Source: Hippasteria phrygiana (lineage: Eukaryota > Echinodermata > Asteroidea > Valvatida > Goniasteridae). From it: a stretch of 64,000 nucleotides of DNA. The DNA lies in assembly GCA_037893225.1 (NCBI GenBank), contig JAZGUH010000546.1, positions 62,001-126,000 on the forward strand, in the 5' to 3' direction. This document shows, one piece after another, positions 23,001 to 30,039 of this stretch. Each line of letters begins with the position of its first letter. Within the stretch, counting starts at the first letter, position 1. The notes under the pieces were generated by a model. It was not told the origin of the DNA. It worked only from the letters and a program-made list of their open reading frames with translations, and did no database searches. The translations under genes and the position numbers were made by a program.

Positions 23001-24570
23001 TTTTGTTAGGTTGGCATAAAATAAAGACGGATTTAGTCTTTTCCAAATGATGCCAATATTTTGGTTTGGCTCACTAAACCTTTCTCACCTGTTGACGGAA
23101 CGCTGGAAGCCTGTAACAGAAACCCGCGACATCTCCAACTCCCGTCAGCCGTGTATCTCAACCAAAGCTGATTTCCAGCAGACAGCAGATCAGGAGGCTT
23201 TCGACTCCCATGCCACACAAAGAACTCGTTGCTGGCTATGTTGACACCATCACCCACCAGTAGAAAGTCATAATTAAGCTGGGTAGCAAAACGTGAGAAT
23301 GTGATGCGAATCTTCCGGTCCTCCTGTGATTGGATGATCCAGCTCATGTCGATGTTGTTTTGATAGTTTTCATGATATGATGGAGACGATATCTGTTGAG
23401 TCTCATTGGCACTGAGAATAATTTCATGGACCAGTCCTGTGTAGATGAGAAAACGAGCCTCAAGCTGTTTAATTCTCTCGTTACAGTAGTACCGGTACGT
23501 ATACTGCACCAAACATTGTTTAAATTATTTCTCCAAATTTGTATCATAGATACAATGATTGCAGTGCCATTATGTCATTATTCATACAGTCGGAATTCAT
23601 TATTCAATCCGGATAAGTCAGTGAAAGAGAACTTTAGGGTAACAAAAACATTTTCTCTCCGTGTCCTACACGTTCCCCAAGGCCGACTGTATATAGTTTG
23701 TCAATCGTATACGTATCCCATCCATTTGTTGACGGTTGATGTCTGACTTATTTTGTGCTCAGTACATACTCAAATTTGTACAAGGTAGTATTCGCATCCA
23801 TATATAATTATTATCCTTACCAATGCAGTTGTCATCATTGCCATCCAAGCAATCCGCATAACCATCACACTGCCAATCACCGCTGATGCAAACTGAATGA
23901 CCACAGTCAAAAGCTCCAGGAGTACACGTCAACGTTTCTGAAATAAAAGATAACGATCTGCGATATACACTGACAGTATTTTCTTTGGCTTTTGTAGATG
24001 CCTTAAAATGACACCATGCAACTAGAATCACCTCTGCTTCTCTCTACACAGATGCATCATGGGTATCTTTGATGACAGACTTCATTGCCTATCGTTTCAG
24101 AATTTAGCCTGCAATATTCTACTTTTAGAAGTATTTTTGTAACGTTGGCATGAGATGGAGACGGATTTAGTCCTTTCCAAATGATGCCAATATTTTGGTT
24201 TGGCTAACTGAACCTTTCTCACCTGTTGACGGAACGCTGGAAGCCTGTAACAGAAACCCGCGATGGACCCATCTTTCATCAGCCGTGAATCTCAACCAAA
24301 GCTGATTTCCAGCAGACAGCAGATCAGGAGGCATTCGACTCCCATGCCACACAAAGAACTCGTTGCTGGTTATGTTGACACCATCACCCACCCTTACATA
24401 GTCATCATTACGCTCCGTAGCAAAACTGGAGAAGGTGATTCGAATCTTTCGGTCCTCCTGTGATTGGATGATCCAGCTCATGTCGACGTTGTTATGATAG
24501 TTTTCAGGATATGATGGAGACGATATCTGTTGAGTCTCATTGGCACTGAGAATAATCTCATGGACCAGTC
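10874..24570 (-). CDS. Adhesion GPCR with CUB/LDLa/HYR/HRM/GAIN ectodomain (whole gene, 5' end missing)
   Basis: I assembled 21 exons on the minus strand from splice sites and phase: 24223-24570, 23821-23937, 23089-23436, 22690-22806, 21953-22299, 21559-21675, 20786-21139, 20457-20663, 19901-20128, 19323-19427, 18728-18855, 17156-17299, 16662-17061, 15907-16097, 15023-15208, 14411-14541, 14031-14130, 13646-13811, 13364-13430, 12324-12594, 10874-11092. Donor and acceptor phases match at every junction, giving about 1,429 residues plus stop, with one missing base in exon 21953-22299. Ectodomain order is (CUB-LDLa)x4, HYR, HRM, GAIN, GPS, then seven helices and a short cytoplasmic tail. This is an adhesion (B2) GPCR: the GAIN/GPS region normally self-cleaves and the tethered peptide activates the helices; CUB, LDLa and HYR domains bind extracellular ligands. 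The first exon begins in phase 1, so at least one upstream exon with a signal peptide is missing. No subfamily symbol can be given safely. Confidence 0.85.
11400..11640. repeat. Polypyrimidine/polypurine tracts in the last GPCR intron
   Basis: CCTCCCC-type pyrimidine runs fill 11415-11525, then a G-rich run at about 11598-11623. These are low-complexity sequences in the intron between helices 5-7 and the final exon. Apparent reading frames through them are compositional. Confidence 0.8.
11955..12192. mobile_element. MITE interrupted by a second MITE
   Basis: The left end starts GGTCACACAGGC, followed by CGATAACGACGACG. The opposite arm CGTCGTTATCG lies at 12069-12079 and the right end GTGTGACC at 12185-12192. 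The right terminus is split by the element at 12092-12183. Lying in the last GPCR intron, it has no coding content. Confidence 0.7.
12092..12183. mobile_element. 92 bp MITE with perfect 8 bp target duplication
   Basis: Inverted ends (TCTGGTTCCC near the left, GGGAACCAGA near the right) are flanked by a perfect AGTGTGAC direct repeat at 12084-12091 and 12184-12191. An 8 bp duplication suggests hAT-type mobilisation. It landed inside the right end of the MITE at 11955-12192. Confidence 0.85.
12324..12594 (-). CDS. aGPCR exon: transmembrane helices 5 to 7
   Basis: A 271 bp exon, phase 2 to 0 (acceptor TTGGTCTAG, donor TGCAA|GTGAGC). It holds helix 5 (PSLVLYLGLLLPIGVILIHN), a basic third loop (RSLLKVKEASRSQQISKRLQ) and helix 6 with the GLTWCFGFLA block. 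Helix 7 starts with LIFCLANSLQ. The loop cysteine in CFLEP replaces the common CWL. Confidence 0.9.
13364..13430 (-). CDS. aGPCR exon: transmembrane helix 4 (67 bp micro-exon)
   Basis: This short exon was found by phase: it enters in phase 1 (acceptor CTATATAG) and leaves in phase 2 (donor CACTA|GTAAGT). Joined to its neighbours it reads WG|SPLIIMTITLAAASHHYKNE then HY|C, completing helix 4 and the second extracellular loop. The length fits both flanking phases exactly. Support is internal consistency, without transcript evidence. Confidence 0.75.
13646..13811 (-). CDS. aGPCR exon: transmembrane helix 3 to start of helix 4
   Basis: A 166 bp exon, phase 0 to 1 (acceptor GAGCATAG, donor TTGGG|GTGAGT). 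It reads GACVFVAALLHYLTLSTMMW then MAVEARNMYV, with the conserved LHY...MxxWMxxEA motif of helix 3. It ends KACLIAWG at the start of helix 4. The cysteine in GGAC is the helix 3 partner of the second-loop disulfide. Confidence 0.85.
13876..13985. mobile_element. Short MITE, GAGTACC family, copy 1
   Basis: The ends are inverted: GAGTACAGAAGTCTGACGT on the left and the complement of GAGTACTTAAGTGATGTCA on the right. TA flanks both ends. Related copies lie at 18457-18605 and, once per unit, in the tandem array (first at 30219-30329). Confidence 0.8.
14031..14130 (-). CDS. aGPCR exon: transmembrane helix 2
   Basis: A 100 bp exon, phase 2 to 0 (acceptor TTCTCACAG, donor CTAAG|GTGGGT). The junction gives Arg, then KLRSGISRQIFIHFCFSLLM and LYIVFLAGVDN. 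It matches the LR...R..IH.N...SLL pattern of helix 2, with HFC where the family usually has HLN. Confidence 0.85.
14165..14330. repeat. Dispersed G-tract repeat (intron copy)
   Basis: Reverse-orientation relative of the repeat at 4438-4600. It shares CACCGTTGGTGGCGCCA and TTTGCAAGGCGTAATTAG-like blocks next to a G tract of about 25 bases at 14180-14204. Confidence 0.65.
14335..14390 (-). repeat. Partial duplicate of the TM1 exon
   Basis: Fifty-six bases are identical to 14420-14475 inside the TM1 exon, 85 bp apart and in the same orientation. The duplicate lies in the intron just past the true donor and starts at the CAG|GTGGGC word. It lacks a full exon and cannot encode a helix in frame with its neighbours. 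Confidence 0.9.
14411..14541 (-). CDS. aGPCR exon: stalk to transmembrane helix 1
   Basis: A 131 bp exon, phase 0 to 2 (acceptor AATTTCAG, donor ATCAG|GTAAGA). After an acidic stalk it reads ALDIISQVGCVLSIIALAIT and VVIYLGI, the ISxVGCxxSIxxLxxT pattern of adhesion GPCR helix 1. Confidence 0.85.
15023..15208 (-). CDS. aGPCR exon: GPS motif
   Basis: A 186 bp phase 0-0 exon (acceptor TTTTTAAG, donor TTGTG|GTATGT). The GPS signature is complete: CVSW, DWSTEGC and VCHCSHATNFAIL, with the four cysteines and two tryptophans. The cleavage tripeptide reads His-Ala-Thr, where the family norm is His-Leu-Thr/Ser. Autoproteolysis may be weak or absent; the His and Thr are kept. Confidence 0.85.
15480..15761 (+). 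pseudogene. LINE reverse transcriptase C-terminal relic in a GPCR intron
   Basis: On the strand opposite the gene, a frame encodes DSFYKFPFLPMATTEWNLLP followed by ADIRESKSIETFKARLDRF. The pattern F-P-x-T-x-x-W-N-x-L-P plus S-x-x-x-F-K-x-x-L is the usual end of non-LTR retrotransposon RT proteins. Only this tail is present, with no RT catalytic motifs and no clear tail repeat. It is a short 5'-truncated relic. Confidence 0.7.
15907..16097 (-). CDS. aGPCR exon: GAIN subdomain B
   Basis: A 191 bp exon, phase 1 to 0 (acceptor TTTCCATAG, donor TAAAC|GTAAGA). It reads SALLQASFLIYADDTLFQS, then VAGSVVSLTVENFELVNLTE and PVVIELNV. The NLTEPVVIEL block is a GAIN-B hallmark just before the GPS strand. 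Confidence 0.8.
16662..17061 (-). CDS. aGPCR exon: GAIN, A to B transition
   Basis: A 400 bp exon, phase 0 to 1 (acceptor ATCTTTTAAG, donor TAATG|GTATGC). It reads from VTKLVVEIVNNVILRAV through a Ser/Asp-rich loop into beta strands (VSLTLQQEGRISI, SIYVEAVSLDPEE, GLSFVSV). It closes with LPGNIIDLLQAAN. This is the central GAIN segment. Confidence 0.8.
17156..17299 (-). CDS. aGPCR exon: GAIN subdomain A
   Basis: A 144 bp phase 0-0 exon (acceptor TTGACAACAG, donor ATACAG|GTAGGA). It is helical and amphipathic: VNAVEVARFVANLTSELSDE and GDVENVANILQNIVKAK. This matches the helical A subdomain of GAIN. Confidence 0.8.
17402..17742. mobile_element. Foldback element with internal minisatellite
   Basis: Outer arms of about 60 bp are inverted (TTTTGCATATACGACCAAAA on the right, its complement on the left, plus ACGTCAATATTTT-type ends). 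Between them GACGTCTTTTTCTGACGACTA-like units of about 25 bp repeat some eight times, then flip orientation near 17640. It lies in a GPCR intron and has no coding content. Confidence 0.8.
18007..18213. mobile_element. Foldback MITE in a GPCR intron
   Basis: Arms such as CGCCAAAACTCCATGCG and CGCATGGAGTTTTGGC pair, with outer matches TAAGCACA/TGTGCT and ATAGAGCT/AGCTCTAT. The whole segment of about 207 bp forms a hairpin. No target duplication was clear. Confidence 0.75.
18457..18605. mobile_element. Short MITE, GAGTACC family, copy 2
   Basis: GAGCACCGAAGTGATGACGT on the left pairs with the complement of GAGTACCGAAGTCTGACGT on the right; TA flanks both ends. It shares the TGTTTGGAACCAG internal blocks with the other copies but is longer. 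Confidence 0.8.
18728..18855 (-). CDS. aGPCR exon: HRM second half and GAIN start
   Basis: A 128 bp exon that enters in phase 1 and leaves in phase 0 (acceptor TTAATTCAG, donor CCGAG|GTAAGT). It reads GERRAMRNC, then VYFQWEDHVTRDCGEDKKNV, completing the R-x-C...W...C end of HRM, and leads into LETVAE. Confidence 0.8.
19323..19427 (-). CDS. aGPCR exon: HRM domain, first half
   Basis: A 105 bp phase 1-1 exon encoding GRCPSDTTSDGLRWHSALAG then STARSIDRCPLTTAN. The C-x-W-x-G-x-CP pattern matches the hormone-receptor motif found just before GAIN in many adhesion GPCRs. The donor is AATG|GTCTGA, weak outside the GT, but a stop follows seven bases on and the phase joins exactly to the next exon. 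Confidence 0.75.
19901..20128 (-). CDS. aGPCR exon: HYR domain
   Basis: A 228 bp phase 1-1 exon (acceptor CATCTGCAG, donor TGTAG|GTGGGC). It reads DYLVCPATNTALASPGSNG, then TTVDWREPDVIGSMGLAVV, TSSANPGSFFLIGTHQVTY and ending in a FECHFFVVVV strand. Two cysteines and the VDWxEP and PGxFxxGTHxVTY blocks are typical of hyalin repeats, immunoglobulin-like adhesion modules common in echinoderm proteins. Confidence 0.8.
20457..20663 (-). CDS. aGPCR exon: degenerate LDLa with acidic Ser-rich repeat
   Basis: The 207 bp phase 1-1 exon begins as an LDLa (ETLTCPPGDFDCGHSVC) up to LQCESHTD. It then loses the last two cysteines and the calcium loop. In their place a 33 bp unit (DSFDESSSYPS) repeats about three times, followed by DSSDASSGG and a donor GGAG|GTAATA. 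Either the LDLa fold is lost or this is now a flexible acidic linker between the CUB array and the HYR domain. Confidence 0.8.
20786..21139 (-). CDS. aGPCR exon: CUB domain 4 (diverged copy)
   Basis: A 354 bp phase 1-1 exon, open throughout. It keeps the frame of CUB 1-3 (EIILSANETHQISSPSY, IAWSIRSQEDRKIRITF) but is clearly more diverged, with SESCCDFFRAGDG and TDRSTADSGFLLSAASVP. Its introns do not match those of copies 1-3, so it predates the recent tandem duplication. Confidence 0.85.
21559..21675 (-). CDS. aGPCR exon: LDLa domain 3
   Basis: A 117 bp phase 1-1 exon with six cysteines, starting ETLTCTLGDFDC. The donor is ATTG|GTAATG, a little weaker than its sisters' GTAAGG. Confidence 0.85.
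21953..22299 (-). pseudogene. aGPCR exon: CUB domain 3, frame broken by one base
   Basis: Splice sites match the sister exons, but the length is 347 instead of 348 bp. One base is missing between 22214 and 22215: this copy reads CATGTCATGTTG where the sisters read CATGTCGATGTTG on the plus strand. The frame breaks at the NNxDMSWI stretch, about 30 codons in; the rest is open in the shifted frame and still reads as CUB to LLQASSVPSTG. Because the exon is phase 1-1, skipping it would leave the protein in frame. It may be a real lesion, an allele or a base-call error. Confidence 0.8.
22690..22806 (-). CDS. aGPCR exon: LDLa domain 2
   Basis: A 117 bp phase 1-1 exon with the six LDLa cysteines and the GDFDC variant. 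The acceptor is TCTATTTCAG and the donor ATTG|GTAAGG. All acidic ligands of the calcium loop are kept. Confidence 0.85.
23089..23436 (-). CDS. aGPCR exon: CUB domain 2
   Basis: A 348 bp phase 1-1 exon, open throughout. It is closely similar to CUB 1 but differs in the loop after SRFATQLNYDFLLVGDG and at DGSWRCRGFLL, where copies 1 and 3 have ERWVHRG or EIWVYRG. The extra cysteine in WRCRG is unique to this copy. Confidence 0.85.
23821..23937 (-). CDS. aGPCR exon: LDLa domain 1
   Basis: The exon is 117 bp, phase 1-1 (acceptor TTTATTTCAG, donor ATTG|GTAAGG). Six cysteines fit LDLa spacing, with WQCDGYADCLDGNDDNC holding the acidic calcium-binding loop. The variant GAFDC distinguishes it from the GDFDC of the other copies. 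Confidence 0.85.
24223..24570 (-). CDS. aGPCR exon: CUB domain 1
   Basis: The exon is 348 bp, phase 1-1, with acceptor TTTACACAG and donor CAG|GTGAGA. The CUB signature runs from GLVHEIILSANETQQISSPS through NYHNNVDMSWII to LLQASSVPSTG. It lacks the first CUB cysteine pair, as do the other three copies. It is the most upstream exon I can place. Unlike the next two copies its donor-side intron is shared almost base for base with them. Confidence 0.85.
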
Positions 24571-25473
24571 CTGTGTAAATGGAAAAGCGAGCATCAATTA
24601 TTTCGTTAGAGTACCGTAATGTGTATGTGGCAACCAAAATATTGTTTAAATAATGTTTCCAATTTCTATCGGAGATACAGGAATTGAGATACCACCATTT
24701 CAGTTATCATTAAGTCGCAGTGTGTTATTCAATCAGTATGGCCCACAAAATATGTATCCACTGATGCAAAGATAATATCCGAGTGGATTACGAGGAGACA
24801 GGAAAAAGATGAACGTTAAACAGAGACGAGCAATTGTCATGTATTTCTATCAAGAGTGCCGTCCAAACCCCATTTTCTCTCCGCTTCCTACACATTCCCT
24901 GAGGCCAACATGTAGTTTATCAACGTATCCCATCTATTTGTTGAACATTGAGTTACATTTTGTATTTTCAGTACATACTTGAACTTGTTCAATGTATTAT
25001 TTCCATACATTGGCACTGAGAAAAATGTCCTGGACCAGACATGTGTGAGTGGGAAAGCGAGCCTCAAGCTGTTAATTTACCTCGTCAACCAAATAATTAG
25101 GTGATCGGGCTGATCTCCGATCACCTCCTATTGTACGGGTTCTAAGTTTTTCCTTGTTTTTCTTGACAATAATTTTCCGCAGCTTTTCTCCCAAATGGTA
25201 CAACTTGAAACTTCACGTGAACATCGACCATGATTAGTTGGTGTGCATACAAGTGTGACGTCATGATAACGTCATCCTGTATCCAATTACAAGTATTTTT
25301 TTACCTCAATCAATTGATGATTTTACCTCATTCTTTCAACTGTATCTCATGAACTAATGGAGCTATGCTATTCATGATTTGGGAACTTGAGCATTCAACA
25401 TTTTTGATCGGGAGGGGAATGTCGTCTGACCTTTACTTCCGGTGTTACTGGAAGGTCAAAGTTAGGTTAAGTT
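24571..25473. other. Upstream of the first placed GPCR exon
   Basis: The missing signal-peptide exon should lie here or further upstream. I found no short ATG exon ending in phase 1 with a hydrophobic leader that I can support. Apart from the decayed CUB unit the stretch looks non-coding. Confidence 0.4.
24860..25080 (-). pseudogene. Decayed remnant of a further CUB-LDLa unit
   Basis: Plus-strand words from the tandem unit's intron (CAGTACATACT, TATCCCATC) and from the CUB 5' exon edge (GGCACTGAGAAAAATGTC then GGACCAGACATGTGTGAGTG) reappear here, but with the LDLa exon and most of the CUB exon absent. It is a truncated copy upstream of CUB 1, too degraded to encode a domain. Confidence 0.7.
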
Positions 25474-26069
25474 TAAAGGTCGTGTATACGATTGATAATC
25501 CCCCAATTTTTTTATTAAATTATTAAGAAATATCCGAATAGACTGTAAGTTAATAGCAATCTTAATCATCCTGTGAAATGATGGCACCAGGTGTGCTGTC
25601 ATTTTCAAGAAAAGTTGAAATTTATATCGTTTTCCAACGATTGCTCCAAGAAATGTTGGAAAACTGCCGCCTATTGACCGAATGCTGTTAATCCGTGTTG
25701 TGTCTGAAATAGTTTAACAATCCGAAAACGGGCGCACGCGTAGTGTACCGAAGCGATGGTTGTTACCAGTGCATGCAGTGGATCTTGGACGTTCCGCTCG
25801 TCCCTCGGCCTCTGTACATGTTATGTGACCAATTGAAAACGATCCCATTTACCAAAATTTGGCTTATTTTACAAGAGGGCGCTATAACAAATGTCGCCCG
25901 ACAGTTGAAGACGAACGTCGTTTTTTCTCTCGTTTTGTTGTTCGCCATCCAAGAACGCAAAACTTTGAACAGGTCAGTGAAACGATATTTCATATGAAAT
26001 ACTAACCCCACATCCGCCCATTTCTGAAAAATTGCAACAATGACCAATAATGTACACTACATTTAAAGG
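25474..26069. mobile_element. MITE-like element, TAAAGGT family (solo copy)
   Basis: The ends are imperfect inverted repeats (TAAAGGTCGTGTATACGATT left; complement of TTTAAATGTAGTGTACATTA right). The interior shares long blocks with about 32150-32638 of the tandem unit, for example AACGCAAAACTTTGAACAGG and CATCCTGTGAAAT. The segment 26070-26187 continues similarity to 32990-33104 of the unit. Confidence 0.65.
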
Positions 26070-26187
26070 GGCTGTGTCGTCACGATCATAGCAGGCTTGC
26101 GGCTGTACACTGAATCCCGAACTGATGAACGCAGATGAACCCAGTAACTGCAAATAATACCCCACGACCGCGCGCTGACCTACAGGG

Positions 26188-26225
26188 CTCGCGCGCGCTG
26201 ACCCACAGGGCGCGCGCGCCAGATC
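26188..26225. repeat. CGCGCG-rich short tandem repeat
   Basis: GCGCGCGCTGACCCACAGGG-type units repeat two to three times, right after the end of similarity with the array unit. Confidence 0.6.
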
Positions 26226-26270
26226 AGATTACAATATTGCAATGACTGCTGCATGCATGATCCTGTAGTT

Positions 26271-28461
26271 GGGTCATTCCATGTCAGACCAACACACCTT
26301 TAGACCTTATGTCTTCCGATTTTGATAAAAATTGCTGTGCTTGTAGGTATTGATGAGTAAGGAAAACATACCAATTTTTGGCCCGATCCGCCTTTCCATG
26401 TGGTCAGGGCGGAGATTACAAAAAATTGACAATTTTTGCTTAAAACAACACCCTTTTAGTAAAAATACATCACAACCCTGTCAGTTTTCACCGAATATAT
26501 GCAAATTTGGTATCAAAATAGTGAGAATAACATGCTCTAATCAACTATGTTGTCAAAATTAAGTTTTGTCAAAAGCAGGTCACCATGACCTTTGATACAC
26601 CACCTTGACCTTTGACCCCATTTTAAAAACAAAGTATCATTCAGAAAATCAATGAAATAAAAACTGTTTGATAGAGTGTGTCATTCTCTATTAGAATCCG
26701 TTTAAATCTTCCTGGGATCTTCAAAATTGAAAATTTATGACTGTTTTTAACAGTTTGTAGGCTATAAATGAGTCCATTTATAGCACTTACATTGGAAGTC
26801 ACCCTACCACGACTTCTGTTTCAAAACTTCTGTTTTTATTGTTATTTTCAAGATGGCCGCCATTCTTCTGTAAATTTTCGACAACCGTAGGTTTTCAACT
26901 TTTCTAAGACACAAAAATGAAAGAGACATGCTGTACAACAAAATTGAATTTGTTTACAGTGGTTTGAATAGTTTGAGTAAGCTTGTACATTGTATTTTGT
27001 TTTCCGATGGATCGGTTGACATTTTGTGGTTTTTGTTCACCTCATTTTCCACTGGTAAAAAGTAAAAAAATCCAGGCGGCCCCCAAAAAGAAGCGGGCGG
27101 GGACGCTAAACATGTTTTTTTTTTACTTCGCCTTTAATATTTCAAGATTTATGTCTGCAAATAACGCAGAAATCACAATATACATGTACCATGTGAATGC
27201 TTTGAGTGACCTCACATTGTGCTGAGAACATCTAACACAGAAACCGCAAACTTTTTCCCCTATACTGCATGAAAATTTCCTGACTAAAGTCAAAAATTAA
27301 ATGTTGTGCGAAGTGTTTGTACAATTCTAAACACAAATGGATGGTTTCCAAGATTTTGCTGTTCCTTACCGATTTTGGTGGGGTATTAAAGTAAAATCTT
27401 TCCATGGTCTAAGTTTTGTTGAATCCACTATTTAATTAATTATATAAATTACCCAGATGTCAAAATTAAAGTTTCTTTGCACATTTAAGACTATTACCGT
27501 ACATTAGATTTCCTTCATGACCATATTACACAAGTTACAGACTTGTAATTTGGTAACTTTGAAAACAGTATGTATGATCGCTGTGCTGGGTGTGGGTAGA
27601 ACTGGGCCCAAGTTGTACTTATAAATATTATCTGTAATGGGCTAGCAAACTATCAAACTGCTGTTGACTTTCTCCATCATGCATGCCTTGTGTGTAATTT
27701 GCAGAGAGTATTATTATGCATGATTTTGGCGCCCCCATGTGTCATGTTTTGTCCAGTCAGTACCAAAGACAGCACCTCATTATCACAGCACAACTCGGAC
27801 TCAATACTGTTCGTAAAAATACTCACAAGATACCCTCCTCAAATTTCAAAAAAGTACTGCCCTGTGTGGTTTTGCACTCGCTACAAACCAAGAATAATGT
27901 TAGTAATTTGCTGAAACAGAAGAGTAAGTGTGGTGACTTCCAATATATATACAGGCTAAATTGGCTCATCTACCAATTGTTAAAAAACAGTAATAAAAAT
28001 TTAAATTTTGAAGAACCCAGAAAGATTTAAACAGATTCTAATAGAGAATGACACACACTACCAAACAGTTTTAATTTCAAAGATTTCCTGAATGATACTA
28101 TATTTTTTAAATGGGGTCAAAGGTCAAGGTGGTTTTTCAAAGGTCATGGTGACCTACTTTTGACAAAACTTAATTTTGACAGCATAGTTGATTAGAGCAT
28201 GTTATTCTCATTATTTTGATACCAAATTTGCATATATTCGGTGAAAACTGACAGGGTTGTGATGTATTTTTACTAAAAGGGTGGTGTTTTAAGCTAAAAT
28301 TGTCAATTTTTTGTAATCTCCGCCCTGACCACATGGAAAGGCGGATCGGGCCAAAAATTGGTATGTTTTCCTTGCTCATCAATACCTACAAGCACATCCA
28401 TTTTTATTAAAATCGGAAGACATAAGGTCTAAAGGTGTGTTGGTCTGACATGGAATGACCC
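26271..28461. mobile_element. 2.2 kb foldback element with long arms
   Basis: The arms (26271 to about 26825 and about 27920 to 28461) are inverted copies of each other. Both ends read GGGTCATTCCATGTCAGACC. The arms match for about 550 bp with scattered differences, so the same 70-codon frame appears at 26350-26562 (+) and 28170-28382 (-). The middle (26826-27915) is unique and encodes no recognisable transposase. No convincing target duplication was found. The superfamily is not assigned. Confidence 0.8.
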
Positions 28462-28783
28462 AGCTGCATGTACAAGTATTTTGTATGTGTTTGTGCCACC
28501 AAAAATATACGATAGGCCTACAGTCGAACATAGTCCGTGACACCCCACCCGCCAAACGCCAAATTGAACCATGACAGAACTAAACGAAAATAAGTAAATC
28601 TGTATTTATATTTGTAAAATAAAAAATGCACCAGCCCCTTCCTAGGCCTATACAAAAATAAAGTTGTAGGCCTATGTATCGAAATAAATTTCGACTAAAA
28701 TCGGCTGTGCGTGCAATGATGAGCAAATCAAAGTAAAACAGCTATACTGATGCCGATATTGAGTCAACGACCTTGTGTTACAT
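28462..28783. other. Non-coding spacer before the tandem array
   Basis: AT-rich sequence between the foldback element and the first array unit, with two copies of a TAGGCCTA word. Nothing else is seen. Confidence 0.5.
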
Positions 28784-29308
28784 TTGACGGCAGGAATTCA
28801 TGGAAAGTTACATCATAAGAGTTATTTCAACACTATCAAATAATAAAAACAATAATAACAAGTATTACCAATAAATAATATACGCCAAACAAATGAGATT
28901 TCACCAGTGGCGAGTAAATCCGTGTCGAAAAGTGGGGATGGTTATTTAATTTGTCAACGAAGTACTGCATCTTGAACTTTTTCTCAACGGGGGATACCCC
29001 TGCCCTAAACACCGCTTGAAATTTGAAAACATCACTTTGTGTACAATTTTCCCCTTCTTAAATTTAGGAAACAAAAAAGAAATACAAATCGGCGGGCACC
29101 TGATACTCCTTCCCCGTGTTTACGCCACTGGCGCACAGATCCCACATCACTATAATAAAGATGACTACCGAAGAAACAAAGAAATAAACACCCCGACAAA
29201 TATTCAAACAACCCTAATTTTCACCTGTTTTGCACGAATTATTCGCTTATTACTTTTTATGACATGAACAATTCACATACCGAGTACATGGATCGGATGT
29301 ATACTGTA

Positions 29309-29355
29309 CATGTAATGTATGTACTGTACATGTTGGTGACTATACATTACATGTA
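29309..29355. other. Palindromic hairpin in the array unit
   Basis: TACATGTAATGTATGTAC and TATACATTACATGTA pair to form a hairpin; ACATGTA-type words recur. It is present in every unit. Confidence 0.6.
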
Positions 29356-29495
29356 GACTTGATGTGCGGAAATGTTGTTGGAATAGCGACCAAGTAAAGT
29401 TGTTTCAGCTCTATCTATCAACTATTTAAAAAAAATGTACTTCTAAGTTCTAGATTTAAATTTTTTTTTCGCTGCTAAAGAACTGTCTGCAGCCA

Positions 29496-29924
29496 CTACC
29501 CCTCTTTTAGTAGCATGATAATTTTGTTATTAAAGTGACGGGTCAAAATAAGCCTGAAGCTTTTTATCGACCTAAGTTTACAAGCAATATACGAACAAGA
29601 TACATCCAGATGAATGTACACATAATACATAGACCATTTTACGGATACCCCGCCTGTGGGATTTTGTTGGATGTTCATTAGGAGTGTCTCCTTCTGAATC
29701 TGTGTAGACGTCACTGTAATTAAGGCTGGACTTTGGTGGTTTTCTTTTTTTTGAGTTTGAAACTGCGTATTACTTTGTGCCTGGCTATATACTACGTCAA
29801 AGGTTGATCGTGGATGATCGTCATGATTTGTATGATCTTGAGAATCCATTGGGGTTTGTTGCGAAAGTTTATCCCATGATATGTCATCAGAAACTGAATC
29901 TAAATCTGTGGATAAATCGGCCAT
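29496..29924 (-). CDS. Short ORF of unknown function in array unit 0
   Basis: This 142-codon ORF starts MADLSTDLDSVSDDISWDKL and is acidic, Gln/Ser/Asp-rich, with no domain I recognise. Upstream on the same strand a donor (GACACAG|GTAAGC, GT at 29981-29982) and an acceptor (CTTCTAG, exon at 29933) could define a 49 bp leader intron. The other five units lack one T of an eight-T run, which truncates the frame to 67 codons. It could be a captured 5' gene fragment. A real protein is unproven. Confidence 0.4.
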   Translation of the reverse strand: MADLSTDLDSVSDDISWDKLSQQTPMDSQDHTNHDDHPRSTFDVVYSQAQSNTQFQTQKKENHQSPALITVTSTQIQKETLLMNIQQNPTGGVSVKWSMYYVYIHLDVSCSYIACKLRSIKSFRLILTRHFNNKIIMLLKEG

Positions 29925-30039
29925 TACCGATATCTAGAAGGGAGTATTCCAATACACCTCGCGATTTAATGATATTGCTTACCTGTGTCCTAAAAGGTAA
30001 AGTTAGTGATCAAGGATCAGCCGTTGATGAGGGGCAAAA

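Noticed and set aside
25763..26047. Signal-peptide exon of the GPCR on the minus strand
   Set aside because: The frame lies inside a MITE-family repeat also found in the array, and lacks a hydrophobic leader with a phase 1 donor.
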